Part shown: piece after piece, positions 37,019-45,718 of the stretch
How the letters are laid out: each line of letters opens with the position of its first letter
How positions within the stretch are numbered: the first letter of the stretch is position 1
Source of the DNA: Acidobacteriota bacterium
Lineage (GTDB): Bacteria > Acidobacteriota > Thermoanaerobaculia > Multivoradales > Multivoraceae
NCBI GenBank assembly: GCA_026707325.1
Contig: JAPOXA010000178.1
Location: 1-60,568 of the forward strand
DNA: 60,568 nucleotides
Direction: 5' to 3'
The notes under the pieces: generated by a model
Seen by the model: only the letters and a program-made list of their open reading frames with translations
Databases searched by the model: none
Told to the model about the DNA's origin: nothing
Position numbers and translations under genes: made by a program

Positions 37019-38566
37019 CTAAGCCAGTATCCCCTCCACTACCCGGCCATGGACGTCGGTCAAACGGAAGTCCCGACCGCTGTAGCGGTAGACGAGGCGC
37101 TCATGGTCGATCCCGAGCTGATGCAGGATCGTCGCGTTCAGGTCGTGGATGTGCACGCCGCCCGAGACGATGTTGTAGCAGTGATCGTCCGTCTCGCCGT
37201 GCGTCCTGCCCGGTTCGATGCCGGCTCCGGCCATCCACACCGTGTAGCAGCGGCCGTGGTGGTCCCGGCCGTAGTTGTCTTCGGCCAGCGTCCCCTGGCA
37301 GTACACGGTGCGGCCGAACTCACCGCCCCAGACGACGAGAGTGTCTTCCAGCAGGCCCCGCTGCTCCAGGTCGGTGACCAGGGCCGCCGACGCCCGGTCC
37401 ACGTCGCCGCACTGGAGGCGGATGTCGCTCGGCAGGTCGCCGTGCTGGTCCCAGCCGCGGTGGTAGAGCTGAATGAAACGCACGTCGCGCTCCGCCAGCC
37501 GCCGCGCCAGGAGGCAGTTCGCGGCGTAGGTGCCCGGCGTACGCGCGTCCTCGCCGTACAGGTCGAACGTGCTCTGCGGTTCGTCCGACGTGTCGACGAG
37601 GTCTGGGACCGAGGCCTGCATGCGGTAGGCCATCTCGTACTGCGCAATCCGGGCCGTGATCTCCGGATCGCCGAACTCCTCGTGGTGCTGTTCGTTCAAC
37701 CTCGCCACGACGTCCAGCATCCGCCGCCGGACGCCGCGATCGATCCCCGGCGGATCGGAGAGGTAGAGCACTGGGTCCTCCGCCGCCCGCAGGTTGACGC
37801 CCTGGTGCTCCGAGGGGAGGAAACCGGCGCCCCAGAGCCGCTGAAACAGGGCCTGGGATTCGCGTTTGGCGCTGCCCTGCGAGATCAGCACGATGAAGGC
37901 CGGCAGGTCGTTGTTCTCGGAACCGATGCCGTAGCTCAACCAGGCGCCCAGGCTGGGACGCCCGGGCTGCTGGTGTCCCGTCTGCAGGTAGGTGATGCCC
38001 GGATCGTGGTTGATCGCCTCGGTATGCACCGCCTTGAGGAAGCAGAGCTTGTCGACGATCTTCGCGGTATGCGGCATCAGTTCGCTGACCCAGGCGCCGC
38101 TCTCGCCGTGCCGCGCGAACTCGAACATGGACGCCGTGATCGGGAAGGAGTCCTGGTTCGCGGTCATGCCGGTGACCCGCTGGTCGCCGCGCACTGAAGG
38201 CGGCAGCTCCTCGCCGTGCCACTCGGCCAGGCGCGGCTTGTGGTCGAAGAGGTCGATCTGCGATGGCGCACCGGACTGGAACAGGTAGATCACCCGCTTT
38301 GCCCTGGCCGGAAAGTGGGTGCCCTGGAGTGCCCCCAGCGCCTTCGACCCTTCCGGCCGCGACCCCTCTGCCCGCGACACCACGCCGCGGGCGGCCCACG
38401 AAGGCCCCGGATCGAGCAGCGAGGAGAGCGCCGCGACACCGATGCCCGTGCTCGCCAGGCCGAAGAACTGCCGCCGGTTGACACCGAGCGCGTAGTCGGC
38501 CTGGGGATCCGTGCCCGGTCGCGGGCCGCAGGCGCTACAAAAGGAGTCGGTCTTCCTTCCTTTCAT
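37019..38566 (-). CDS. DUF1501 protein (Tat-exported)
   Basis: 515 aa, sulfatase-like alpha/beta fold family of unknown activity, common in Planctomycetes and Acidobacteria. Twin-arginine motif at 31-32 (VNRRQFFGLASTG) marks Tat export, implying folding or cofactor loading in the cytoplasm. Family marks are FLFQSGAPSQIDLFDHKP-like text (RVIYLFQSGAPSQIDLF), the HTEAINHDPGITYLQTG stretch, VVWGGEFGRT and GRDHHG. I chose ATG 38566 because it overlaps the stop of the upstream DUF1549/1553 gene (ATGA). The two proteins are nearly always encoded together. Confidence 0.9.
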   Translation of the reverse strand: MKGRKTDSFCSACGPRPGTDPQADYALGVNRRQFFGLASTGIGVAALSSLLDPGPSWAARGVVSRAEGSRPEGSKALGALQGTHFPARAKRVIYLFQSGAPSQIDLFDHKPRLAEWHGEELPPSVRGDQRVTGMTANQDSFPITASMFEFARHGESGAWVSELMPHTAKIVDKLCFLKAVHTEAINHDPGITYLQTGHQQPGRPSLGAWLSYGIGSENNDLPAFIVLISQGSAKRESQALFQRLWGAGFLPSEHQGVNLRAAEDPVLYLSDPPGIDRGVRRRMLDVVARLNEQHHEEFGDPEITARIAQYEMAYRMQASVPDLVDTSDEPQSTFDLYGEDARTPGTYAANCLLARRLAERDVRFIQLYHRGWDQHGDLPSDIRLQCGDVDRASAALVTDLEQRGLLEDTLVVWGGEFGRTVYCQGTLAEDNYGRDHHGRCYTVWMAGAGIEPGRTHGETDDHCYNIVSGGVHIHDLNATILHQLGIDHERLVYRYSGRDFRLTDVHGRVVEGILA

Positions 38567-41500
38567 CGTCTGGTCACCGCCTCGTCCAGGTTCAGCACCG
38601 CGCTCGCGGCCACGCTCCAGGCCGCGAGTTCCGCGCTCGAGATTCGCTCGTCGACCGGCCGCTCTCCGACGCGCAGCAACGCCCGCGCCGCCGCCGTGTC
38701 CCGTTCGTAGCGCGGTCTCAGATCGGCGACGAGATCGAGCATCGCCTGCCGCTCCACGGCCGTTGCCGGCCGCGCAAGCACGCGCCGGAAGAGCCCGTCG
38801 ACCAGGCCCGCATCGCCGGCTTCGGCCCGCTCGGCAACGACGTTCTCCGCGAGCAGGTTCTCCGCCAGAACTCGGGCGGCCTCCACGAACTGGGGATCGT
38901 TCATCAGGACCAGCGCCTGCAGCGGCGTGTTGGAGCGGGATCTCTCCACCACGCACGTCTCCCGGTTCGGCGCGTCGAACACGAGCATGTTCGGCGGCGG
39001 CACCGTGCGCTTCCAGAACGTGTAGAGGCTGCGCCGGTAGAGCGCCTCGCCGTGGTCCTGCTCGAAGATGCCGGCGCTGAAGCGGCCGCGGCTCTCGTAG
39101 CCGATCTCCCGCCAAAGGCCGGGCGGCTGATAGGGCTTGACGCTCGGGCCGCCCAGCTTCTCCACCAGCAGGCCGGAGACGGCCAGCGCACCGTCCCGGA
39201 TCACCTCGGCGTCGAGGCGAAAGCGGGACGCCCGCGCCAGCAGTCGGTTCTCGGGGTCGCGCTCGATCAGTTCGGGAGTCGCCTTTGAACTCTGACGGTA
39301 GGTCGAGGACATCACGATCGTCTTCTGGAGCGCCTTCAGATCCCACTCCTGCCGGACCAGTTCGGTCGCCATCCAGTCGAGCAGCTCGGGATGGGACGGC
39401 CACTCGCCCTGGGAACCGAAGTCGCCGGACGTCGCGACCAGGCCGCGACCGAAGAACTTCTGCCAGATGCGGTTCGCGGTCACCCGCGCGGTGAGCGGGT
39501 GGTCGCCGTTCACCAGCCAACGCGCCAGGCCGAGCCGGTTCTTCGGGAGGTCTTCGGGGATCGGCGGCAGAACCGCGGGGACGACCGCGTCGACTTCGTC
39601 CGTCTGCTGGTCGTACTCGCCGCGGCGCAGCAGGAAGGTGGGCCGCGGCTCGTCCATCTCGCGCATGACCATCGTCGTCGGCACGGCGGCCTCGATCCCT
39701 GCAAGGCGCTCCGAGAGCTCGGCGTAGCGGGCCTCGTGCGACCGCCACGGAGACCAGTGACCGCGACGGAACCGACGACGAATCGTCGTCGCCTGCTTCT
39801 CGGTCCGTTGATCCCGGGGCAGCCCGACCAGGTACTCGAAGTCGCGGTACGCCGCCGCGAGGCCGCCGTACGGTGGCGGAAGCATCTTCGGTCCCAGCGA
39901 TTGAAACGCCACGTCGGACGCGCCGGAGACCGAAAGACGGAAGCGGCGCATCGTCTTGTGCTGGTAGCTCGACTCCTGCCGCAGGACGATCCGCAACCGA
40001 GCGCCGCCGGAATGAGGCGGATCGAGGCGTCCGCCGTCGCCAGCATCGGGCGGGGCGGCCCGGAAGACCGCCGTCCGGGCGGTGGCCCGAGTCACGTAGC
40101 CCGCGCCCCAGCCCGTCTCCAGGTTTCCGTCCACCGCCAGTTCCGGCCCCAGGGACGGCGTCGCGTAGTCGGCATGGGCGTCAGCGAAGTCCACGTCCCG
40201 TGGCTTCCCGCCGGCCAGCGGAGTCGCCTCCACTTCGATTTCGGTCAGCACGAAGCTGCCGTCCGCGGCTCGGCCGATCCCGAGCGACGGGTCGGATCGA
40301 TCGCGAAGCGCCTCCAGGCGCAGCGCGAAGACCCGGTCGAGGTCGGTCTCCGCCTCGATCACGTACACGTCGGTCGTCGGGTTGTCGCCCGACACCTCGA
40401 TCGAGCCGTCGTCGAGAACGATCATCCGGGCGCCGGCGGTGGACTCGAGCGAAACCGGGGTCAGGGTCCGCCACCTTTCGCCCAGCCGGCGGTCCCACTC
40501 TTCCTGCCACGCGGCCTGGACCGCGTCTGCGTCCCCGTTCACGTCGTCGAGGAGCGCATCCAGCGGCGCGAGCTCCGCCCTGAGCTCCTGAAGCGCGGCG
40601 CGTTGGCCCGGGTCCGGCGCCGGCACCTTCGGCTCCGCGTTGCCCTGGCTGCCGTCGAGCCCGACCTCGTCGACCGTGTTGAAGAAGGCCGCGAGCTGGT
40701 AGTACTCGCGCTGGCTGATCGGATCGAACTTGTGGTCGTGGCACTTGGCGCAGCCCGCGGTCAGGCCCATCCACACCGTGGCCGTCGTGTCCGTGCGGTC
40801 GAAGACGTACTGGACCCGGTACTCCTCGGGGATCGCGCCGCCCTCGAAGTTGATCATGTGGTTTCGGTGGAAGCCCGTCGCCAGCAACTGCTCCGGCGTC
40901 GGATCCGGCAGCAGGTCGCCGGCGAGCTGGTCGACCGTGAATTCGTCGAACGGCTGGTTCGCGTTGAAGGCGTCGATCACCCAGTCGCGCCAGCGCCACA
41001 TGAACCGCTCGTTGTCGATGTGGTAGCCGTTCGTGTCGGCGTAGCGGGCGGCGTCCAGCCAGGAACGGGCCATGTGCTCCCCGTAGCGCTCGGACGCGAG
41101 CAGCCGGTCCACCAGACGCTCGTAGGCCTCCGGCGAGGTGTCGGCGAGGAACGCTTCCACCTCGCCCGTCGGCGGCGGCAACCCGGTCAGGTCGAGCGAC
41201 AGGCGCCGTACCAATGTGCGGCGAGCCGCCTCCGGCGCGGGCGCAAGTCCCTCGCTCTCCAGCCGGGCGAGAACGAAGCGATCGAGATCGCCGCGGGTCC
41301 AACCAGGGTCCGCCACCGGCGGCGGACCGGGACGCCGCGGCGGCCGGTACGCCCAGTGGTCCTCGAACTCAGCGCCCTGCAGAATGAAGCGGCCGAGGAT
41401 CTCGATCTCCCCTTCCGAGAGAGCCGAGTCGGCATGCAGGGGCGGCATCCGGTCGAGAGCGTCGGCGGCCGCGATCCGCTGAAACAACTGGCTCTGCTCC

Positions 41501-42123
41501 AGGCTGCCCGGTACCAGCGCCCGGCGACCTGACGGAAGAACGCCCAACGCCGACTCACCCTGGTCGAGCCGCAGCCCCGCCTGACGCACGGCCGCGTCCG
41601 GGCCGTGACACTCGTAGCAGTGGTCCGAGAGGATCGGCCGGACGTCTCGATTGAAGGACAGGAGCTCGCCCGGACCGGGGATGCCGTGCTCCACGGGCGG
41701 AACTTCACGCGCCGCGACGCCAACTCCCCCAACCTCTTCCTCATGCGCGAGAGGCCAATCCGCACCGGCCTCGACCCACGCCTCCAGCAACTCCCGCTCC
41801 GCCGCGTCCAGCGCCCGCGGCGGCGGCATCTCCAGTTCGTCCTCGCGCCGAATCGCAGCCACGAGCAGGCTCGCCTCCGCATCTCCAGGCACGATCGCCG
41901 CGCCCCGACCACCCCCGATCAACATCGCCGGCCGCGAATCGAGCCGCAGATTCCCCCGTTGTCTCAGCGGCCCGTGACAGGCGAAACACCGGCTCTTCAA
42001 CACCGGCAGGACTTCCGACTCGAAGTCCGGAAGCGTCGCGGCCTTGGCGAGTCCCCCACCGCCTGCAAGCAAACCCAAGCCCATCAGCATCGCACCCGCG
42101 ACCCTGCTGTCTCTTGTGTCCAT
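38563..42123 (-). CDS. DUF1549/DUF1553 cytochrome protein with two N-terminal heme domains
   Basis: 1186-aa secreted protein. Signal peptide 1-28. Two planctomycete-type cytochrome domains stand in tandem: CFACH (46-50) and CYECH (169-173). DUF1549 follows (about 290-500, with DRLLASERYGEHMARSWLDAARYADTNGY and the extra heme-like CAKCHDHKFDPI). A central beta-rich region, possibly carbohydrate-binding (about 580-780), and DUF1553 (about 880-1150, WLVNGDHPLTARVTANRIWQKFFG) complete it. I chose ATG 42123, which gives a clean signal peptide; the frame is open further upstream through a non-coding inverted repeat. Role unproven; probably periplasmic redox-linked degradation. Confidence 0.88.
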   Translation of the reverse strand: MDTRDSRVAGAMLMGLGLLAGGGGLAKAATLPDFESEVLPVLKSRCFACHGPLRQRGNLRLDSRPAMLIGGGRGAAIVPGDAEASLLVAAIRREDELEMPPPRALDAAERELLEAWVEAGADWPLAHEEEVGGVGVAAREVPPVEHGIPGPGELLSFNRDVRPILSDHCYECHGPDAAVRQAGLRLDQGESALGVLPSGRRALVPGSLEQSQLFQRIAAADALDRMPPLHADSALSEGEIEILGRFILQGAEFEDHWAYRPPRRPGPPPVADPGWTRGDLDRFVLARLESEGLAPAPEAARRTLVRRLSLDLTGLPPPTGEVEAFLADTSPEAYERLVDRLLASERYGEHMARSWLDAARYADTNGYHIDNERFMWRWRDWVIDAFNANQPFDEFTVDQLAGDLLPDPTPEQLLATGFHRNHMINFEGGAIPEEYRVQYVFDRTDTTATVWMGLTAGCAKCHDHKFDPISQREYYQLAAFFNTVDEVGLDGSQGNAEPKVPAPDPGQRAALQELRAELAPLDALLDDVNGDADAVQAAWQEEWDRRLGERWRTLTPVSLESTAGARMIVLDDGSIEVSGDNPTTDVYVIEAETDLDRVFALRLEALRDRSDPSLGIGRAADGSFVLTEIEVEATPLAGGKPRDVDFADAHADYATPSLGPELAVDGNLETGWGAGYVTRATARTAVFRAAPPDAGDGGRLDPPHSGGARLRIVLRQESSYQHKTMRRFRLSVSGASDVAFQSLGPKMLPPPYGGLAAAYRDFEYLVGLPRDQRTEKQATTIRRRFRRGHWSPWRSHEARYAELSERLAGIEAAVPTTMVMREMDEPRPTFLLRRGEYDQQTDEVDAVVPAVLPPIPEDLPKNRLGLARWLVNGDHPLTARVTANRIWQKFFGRGLVATSGDFGSQGEWPSHPELLDWMATELVRQEWDLKALQKTIVMSSTYRQSSKATPELIERDPENRLLARASRFRLDAEVIRDGALAVSGLLVEKLGGPSVKPYQPPGLWREIGYESRGRFSAGIFEQDHGEALYRRSLYTFWKRTVPPPNMLVFDAPNRETCVVERSRSNTPLQALVLMNDPQFVEAARVLAENLLAENVVAERAEAGDAGLVDGLFRRVLARPATAVERQAMLDLVADLRPRYERDTAAARALLRVGERPVDERISSAELAAWSVAASAVLNLDEAVTRR

Positions 42124-42426
42124 ACGTCTCAACCGCTCCGGAACCCAATCCTCTTTCTGGATTCCGAGGATGTTACCGCGCCGCAGGTCCGCCACGTCGA
42201 AGCCGTTCAGCCCGGTCCGGGCCGGAGGAGAGGGTCCCAGCGAGGCTGTCGGCAAGCGACGCCCGACGCCATCCCATCGTCCGACGCCGAACCGGAGCGC
42301 GGCCGACCGCAACAAGCGCCGATCTTCCATTCATCCGGAAAGCGCTCGCGTCCGCTGGGACCCTCTCCCCTGAGGCCCGGAACGGGCGGGTGCAGCCGAA
42401 GCTTCCGGCGGTACACTGCCGGCCCC
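42124..42426. other. 303-bp divergent intergenic region
   Basis: This spacer separates the DUF1549/1553 gene (-) from the LLM oxidoreductase gene (+). It holds the long inverted repeat listed at 42216-42381. I see no small gene with a ribosome binding site and no convincing -35/-10 pair. Confidence 0.6.
42216..42381. repeat. 166-bp element bounded by an imperfect inverted repeat
   Basis: A perfect 16-bp arm (42227-42242, beginning ggagaggg) pairs with 42353-42368. Outside it, a second matching block (tccgggcc at 42216-42223 with ggcccgga at 42374-42381) extends the repeat to about 27 bp with a short mismatched gap. The 110-bp interior has no clear open frame. It could be a MITE-like insertion or a structured leader; no target-site duplication is evident. 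Confidence 0.55.
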
Positions 42427-43497
42427 ATGGACTTCGGCGTCTGCGTCGCCAGCAAGATCGACGACATCCGCTACATCGAGCGAGCGGAAGCGCTCGGGTA
42501 CAGCCACGCCTGGATCGCGGACAGCCAGATGATCTGGTCGGACTGCTACGCGGTGCTGGCGCTGGCGGCGGAACGCACGAGCCGGATCAAGCTGGGCACC
42601 GGCGTCGCGATCACCGGCACGCGGATCGCGCCAGTGACCGCGCACAGCATCGCTACGATCAATCGGATTGCGCCGGGACGCACCTTCCTCGGCATCGGCG
42701 CCGGCAACACGGCGCTCCGCCTGATGGGTCACCGCCCGGTCGGCGTCAACGAGTTCGGCGAGTACCTGCGGGTCGTGCGGGCGCTGCTCGACGGTCAGGA
42801 GGTCGATTTCACGTTCCGTGGGCGCACCGAGCCGCTGCGCTTCCTGATGGAGGAACAGGGCTTCATCGCCACCGAACCGCGGATTCCGATGTACGTCTCC
42901 GGTTTCGGCCCGAAAAGCCAGGGTCTGGCCGGCGAAGTCGGCGACGGCCTCGTCATGTCGATCCCGCCGAACGCCTCGCTGTTCGACCGCGCGATGGAGA
43001 ACTGCCGCCGCGGCGCCGAGGCCGCGGGCCGGGGCTTCGACCGCGACAGCTTCTACACCTGCTCGCTCACCACCGCAGTGATCCTCGAGCCCGGCGAGGA
43101 TCTCACGTCGCCGCGGGTGATCGAGGAGTGCGGCCCCTTCGTGCTCTCCGGCCTGCACTACCTCTACGACCAGCAGCATCAGTTCGACCGGGAGCCGCCG
43201 CCGCACGTGCGGCCGGTCTGGGACGAGTACTGCGCCCTGGTCGAAAAGACGCCGGCGCGAGGACGCCACCTGCGCGTCCACGCGGGCCACTGCACCTACT
43301 CCCTGCCGGAAGAAGAGAGGTTCGTCACGCCCGACCTCATCCGCGCCTCCTGCTTGGCCGGTACGGCCGAGGAGGTACGGGCCCAGGTCCGCACCCTCGC
43401 GGACGCCGGTCTCGACCAGCTCATGCTGCTGCCCTCCCTCGCCACGCAGGAACGGGTCATCGAGCAATTCCACAACGAGGTCATGGCCCGTTCGTAG
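42427..43497 (+). CDS. LLM-class flavin (F420/FMN)-dependent oxidoreductase
   Basis: 356-aa luciferase-like TIM-barrel enzyme. Marks: ERAEALGYSHAWIADSQMIWSD (19-40), RIKLGTGVAITGTRIAPVTAHSIATINRIAPGRTFLGIGAGNTA (58-101) and PMYVSGFGPKSQGLAGEVGDGLVMS (near 155-179). This arrangement is that of F420-dependent methylenetetrahydromethanopterin reductase-like members, but cofactor choice cannot be settled by eye. The ATG 42427 start fits the beta-1 strand; the open frame upstream is non-coding. Followed after 26 bp by a methyltransferase gene on the same strand. Substrate unknown. Confidence 0.87.
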   Translation: MDFGVCVASKIDDIRYIERAEALGYSHAWIADSQMIWSDCYAVLALAAERTSRIKLGTGVAITGTRIAPVTAHSIATINRIAPGRTFLGIGAGNTALRLMGHRPVGVNEFGEYLRVVRALLDGQEVDFTFRGRTEPLRFLMEEQGFIATEPRIPMYVSGFGPKSQGLAGEVGDGLVMSIPPNASLFDRAMENCRRGAEAAGRGFDRDSFYTCSLTTAVILEPGEDLTSPRVIEECGPFVLSGLHYLYDQQHQFDREPPPHVRPVWDEYCALVEKTPARGRHLRVHAGHCTYSLPEEERFVTPDLIRASCLAGTAEEVRAQVRTLADAGLDQLMLLPSLATQERVIEQFHNEVMARS

Positions 43498-43523
43498 GGC
43501 CTCGGCCCGCATACGATCGCCTC

Positions 43524-44624
43524 ATGCTCCTGCTGGTCCTGCCCTGGGACGCCGAGGCCGACGCGTCCGCCGAGTGGTGGTATCTCCGCCGATGGCTCGC
43601 CTCTGAGGCCCGCGCCGTGTTCGCCGAGGTCGACGTCGTTGCCTCAATCCCTGAGAAGCTGCCCCAAAAGGCCGAGGCAGTCCTGGTCCTGTCGTCGCAC
43701 CGCGTCCTGATCGGCCGGTCCTCGCTGCACCGGATGCGCGAAGAGCTGGCAACCGGCACGGAAGGCGGCGTGGTCTACGCCACCGATCTGAGGACCACCG
43801 GCCCGGAAGCGAGCAACGACTTGTTCACCCTGGCCGACTTCGAGCTGGCGGAGTCCCGGTGGCTGGCAGGCGACGCCCAGGCCGTCGGCGCCGGAGCGCC
43901 CGAGCCGGACGCCTGCCCCGCCGCACTGCTGTCTCCCGCGGCCGCGGCGCAGTGGGCCTCGGGGGCGCGGCCTTCCGGTCCGCGAGCCGGCCTCTGCTAC
44001 GAGTTCATCGACTACTACGGCGGAGAGCGCGCTGACGTCCTGCCGCTGCTTCCCGACCGTCTCGAATCCGGGTCGTCGGTGCTGGAGATCGGCTGCGGCC
44101 GCGGGGCGACCGCCGCCCTGATCAAGCAACGCTTCGGCTGCCGGGTGGTCGGAATCGAGCTGAATCCCGAGGCAGCCGCCACGGCCGAGTCCCGCCTGGA
44201 TCGGGTAATCCACGGCGATGTCCAGACCGTGGAACCTGGAGAGAAGTTCGACGCGATCGTCGCCTTCGAGCTGTTCGAGCACCTGACCGACGGCCAGGCG
44301 TTCCTCGAACGCGCCGCCGGCTGGCTCCGTCCCGGCGGGCGCATGGTGTTCTCGGTGCCGAACGTCGGCCACTACTCGGTCGTGGAGGACCTCATTGCCG
44401 GACGTTGGGACTACATCCCGATGGGTCTGCTATGCGCCACCCATGTCCGCTTCTTCACCCGCCGCACCCTCGAGGACTGGCTGCACGCGGCCGGCTTCGA
44501 CCGCTACCGGATCGACGCCCAGACGACTCCCCTGCCGCCCCGAATGGACGCGCTGCCGGAGTCGATGGCGCCCGACCGCGAGAGCCTGGCGACGGCCGGC
44601 TTCTACGTATCGATCTTCATGTAG
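43524..44624 (+). CDS. Class I SAM-dependent methyltransferase with N-terminal extra domain
   Basis: 366 aa. The C-terminal half is a Rossmann methyltransferase: motif I VLEIGCGRGATAAL (near 189-202), acidic VVGIELNPEA (near 211-220), FDAIVAFELFEHLTD (near 239-253) and LRPGGRMVFSVPNVGHYSVVEDL. The HYSVVEDLIAGRWDY text is typical of methyltransferases associated with polysaccharide or glycan synthesis. The N-terminal 150 residues resemble a partial glycosyltransferase-like nucleotide-binding domain and carry no clear motif. Convergent with the glycosyltransferase gene 89 bp downstream. Confidence 0.85.
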   Translation: MLLLVLPWDAEADASAEWWYLRRWLASEARAVFAEVDVVASIPEKLPQKAEAVLVLSSHRVLIGRSSLHRMREELATGTEGGVVYATDLRTTGPEASNDLFTLADFELAESRWLAGDAQAVGAGAPEPDACPAALLSPAAAAQWASGARPSGPRAGLCYEFIDYYGGERADVLPLLPDRLESGSSVLEIGCGRGATAALIKQRFGCRVVGIELNPEAAATAESRLDRVIHGDVQTVEPGEKFDAIVAFELFEHLTDGQAFLERAAGWLRPGGRMVFSVPNVGHYSVVEDLIAGRWDYIPMGLLCATHVRFFTRRTLEDWLHAAGFDRYRIDAQTTPLPPRMDALPESMAPDRESLATAGFYVSIFM

Positions 44625-44655
44625 AGCGGCAGGGATTCCGGAGGCCGCCGCTTCG

Positions 44656-44670
44656 CGCCGGATGCCGGCG
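44656..44670. terminator. GC hairpin between convergent genes
   Basis: cgccgg-atg-ccggcg forms a 6-bp stem in the 89-bp gap between the convergent methyltransferase and glycosyltransferase genes. No T-tract. Confidence 0.25.
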
Positions 44671-44713
44671 GGGGCGCCGGCGCACCCGGTCTGCCGGAGC
44701 GAACGTCCCCGGG

Positions 44714-45718
44714 TCAACGCCGAAAGGCGTGCAGCAGCGCTTCGGCGGTCCGCCGCTCGGTGTACGTTTCAGCGATGGTGCGACCTCCCGCACCCAGACG
44801 ACGCCGGAGATCCCGGTCTCGCCACAATCGTTCCACCGCGCCGCGAAGCGCCTCCCCGTCACCGAACGGGACCTTGATGGAGGCCCTGTCTTCCGGATCG
44901 AGGTCCCGGTGCGAGGGGATGTCCGTCAGAACGCAGGGACGGGCGCAACCCATCGCTTCGAGTGCGAGCAGGCCGAAGCCCTCGAGAGGCGACGACGGTC
45001 CGATGCAGAGATCGACGCCCTGGATCAGCGCGGGAACTTCCGCCGGCGGCACGTGCCGACGGCGATCCGCCTCCGGCCAGAAGGCCAGTTCTTCCTCATC
45101 CGCGTCGAGCGACAGGCGCACCAGGTCGAGACGGCGCCCGCTCCGCTCAAAGAGCGGCCGCAGTGCCCGCAGGCACCAGGCGACACCCTTGACTTCGAGA
45201 CCCCAGTGGCCGCTGACCAGCACCCGCAGCCGACCGTCATCGTCGCGTTCCCGCTCAGGGGGCCGAAACAGCTCCGGCTCGAACGGCTGCGGAATCCAGT
45301 GAGCCTCGACGCCGTGCCGCTCGCGGACCGTGCGGACGAGGTGTGGCGACACGACGAGCTTCCGGGCCGGCAACTCGTACGCGGCCAGCATCGCGCCGCG
45401 CTCGGCGCGAGACAGTGTGTCGTGGGCCGGCTCATAGCCCTGACACAGGTGACACGGAAGGCGCTCGGCAACTTCGATCGCCGGAGCGACCGTCGGCGCC
45501 AGCGTCCCCACCGCCACCTCGACCCCCGGCAGCGATTGCCGATCGAGGGCCCGCACCTGTCGGTAGAAGGTGTCCGCCCCGTCGAACCAGGTCGGGCATG
45601 GATCCGGCGAGTGGACGGTCGCGTCGACTCCGAGGCCCCGGAGCGCGCGGGCATGCTGCAACACCACCTTGACGCCGCCGTAGAGCGCGGCGCCGGGCAG
45701 AAGGTAGGCGACTCTCAG
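44714..45718 (-). CDS. Family 4 glycosyltransferase, probable CTG start
   Basis: 334-aa GT-B glycosyltransferase. N-terminal MRVAYLLPGAALYGGVKVVL-type strand and donor loop are complete only if translation begins at CTG 45718 (read as Met). That CTG overlaps the TGA of the upstream gene in the same CTGA arrangement as the ATGA couplings elsewhere here. No ATG, GTG or TTG precedes the GGVKV loop without running deep into the neighbour. C-terminal donor-binding motif: GPSSPLEGFGLLALEAMGCARPCVLTDIPSHRDL with the E-x7-E pair. Acceptor unknown; glycan synthesis with the nearby methyltransferase is likely. Confidence 0.8.
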   Translation of the reverse strand: MRVAYLLPGAALYGGVKVVLQHARALRGLGVDATVHSPDPCPTWFDGADTFYRQVRALDRQSLPGVEVAVGTLAPTVAPAIEVAERLPCHLCQGYEPAHDTLSRAERGAMLAAYELPARKLVVSPHLVRTVRERHGVEAHWIPQPFEPELFRPPERERDDDGRLRVLVSGHWGLEVKGVAWCLRALRPLFERSGRRLDLVRLSLDADEEELAFWPEADRRRHVPPAEVPALIQGVDLCIGPSSPLEGFGLLALEAMGCARPCVLTDIPSHRDLDPEDRASIKVPFGDGEALRGAVERLWRDRDLRRRLGAGGRTIAETYTERRTAEALLHAFRR

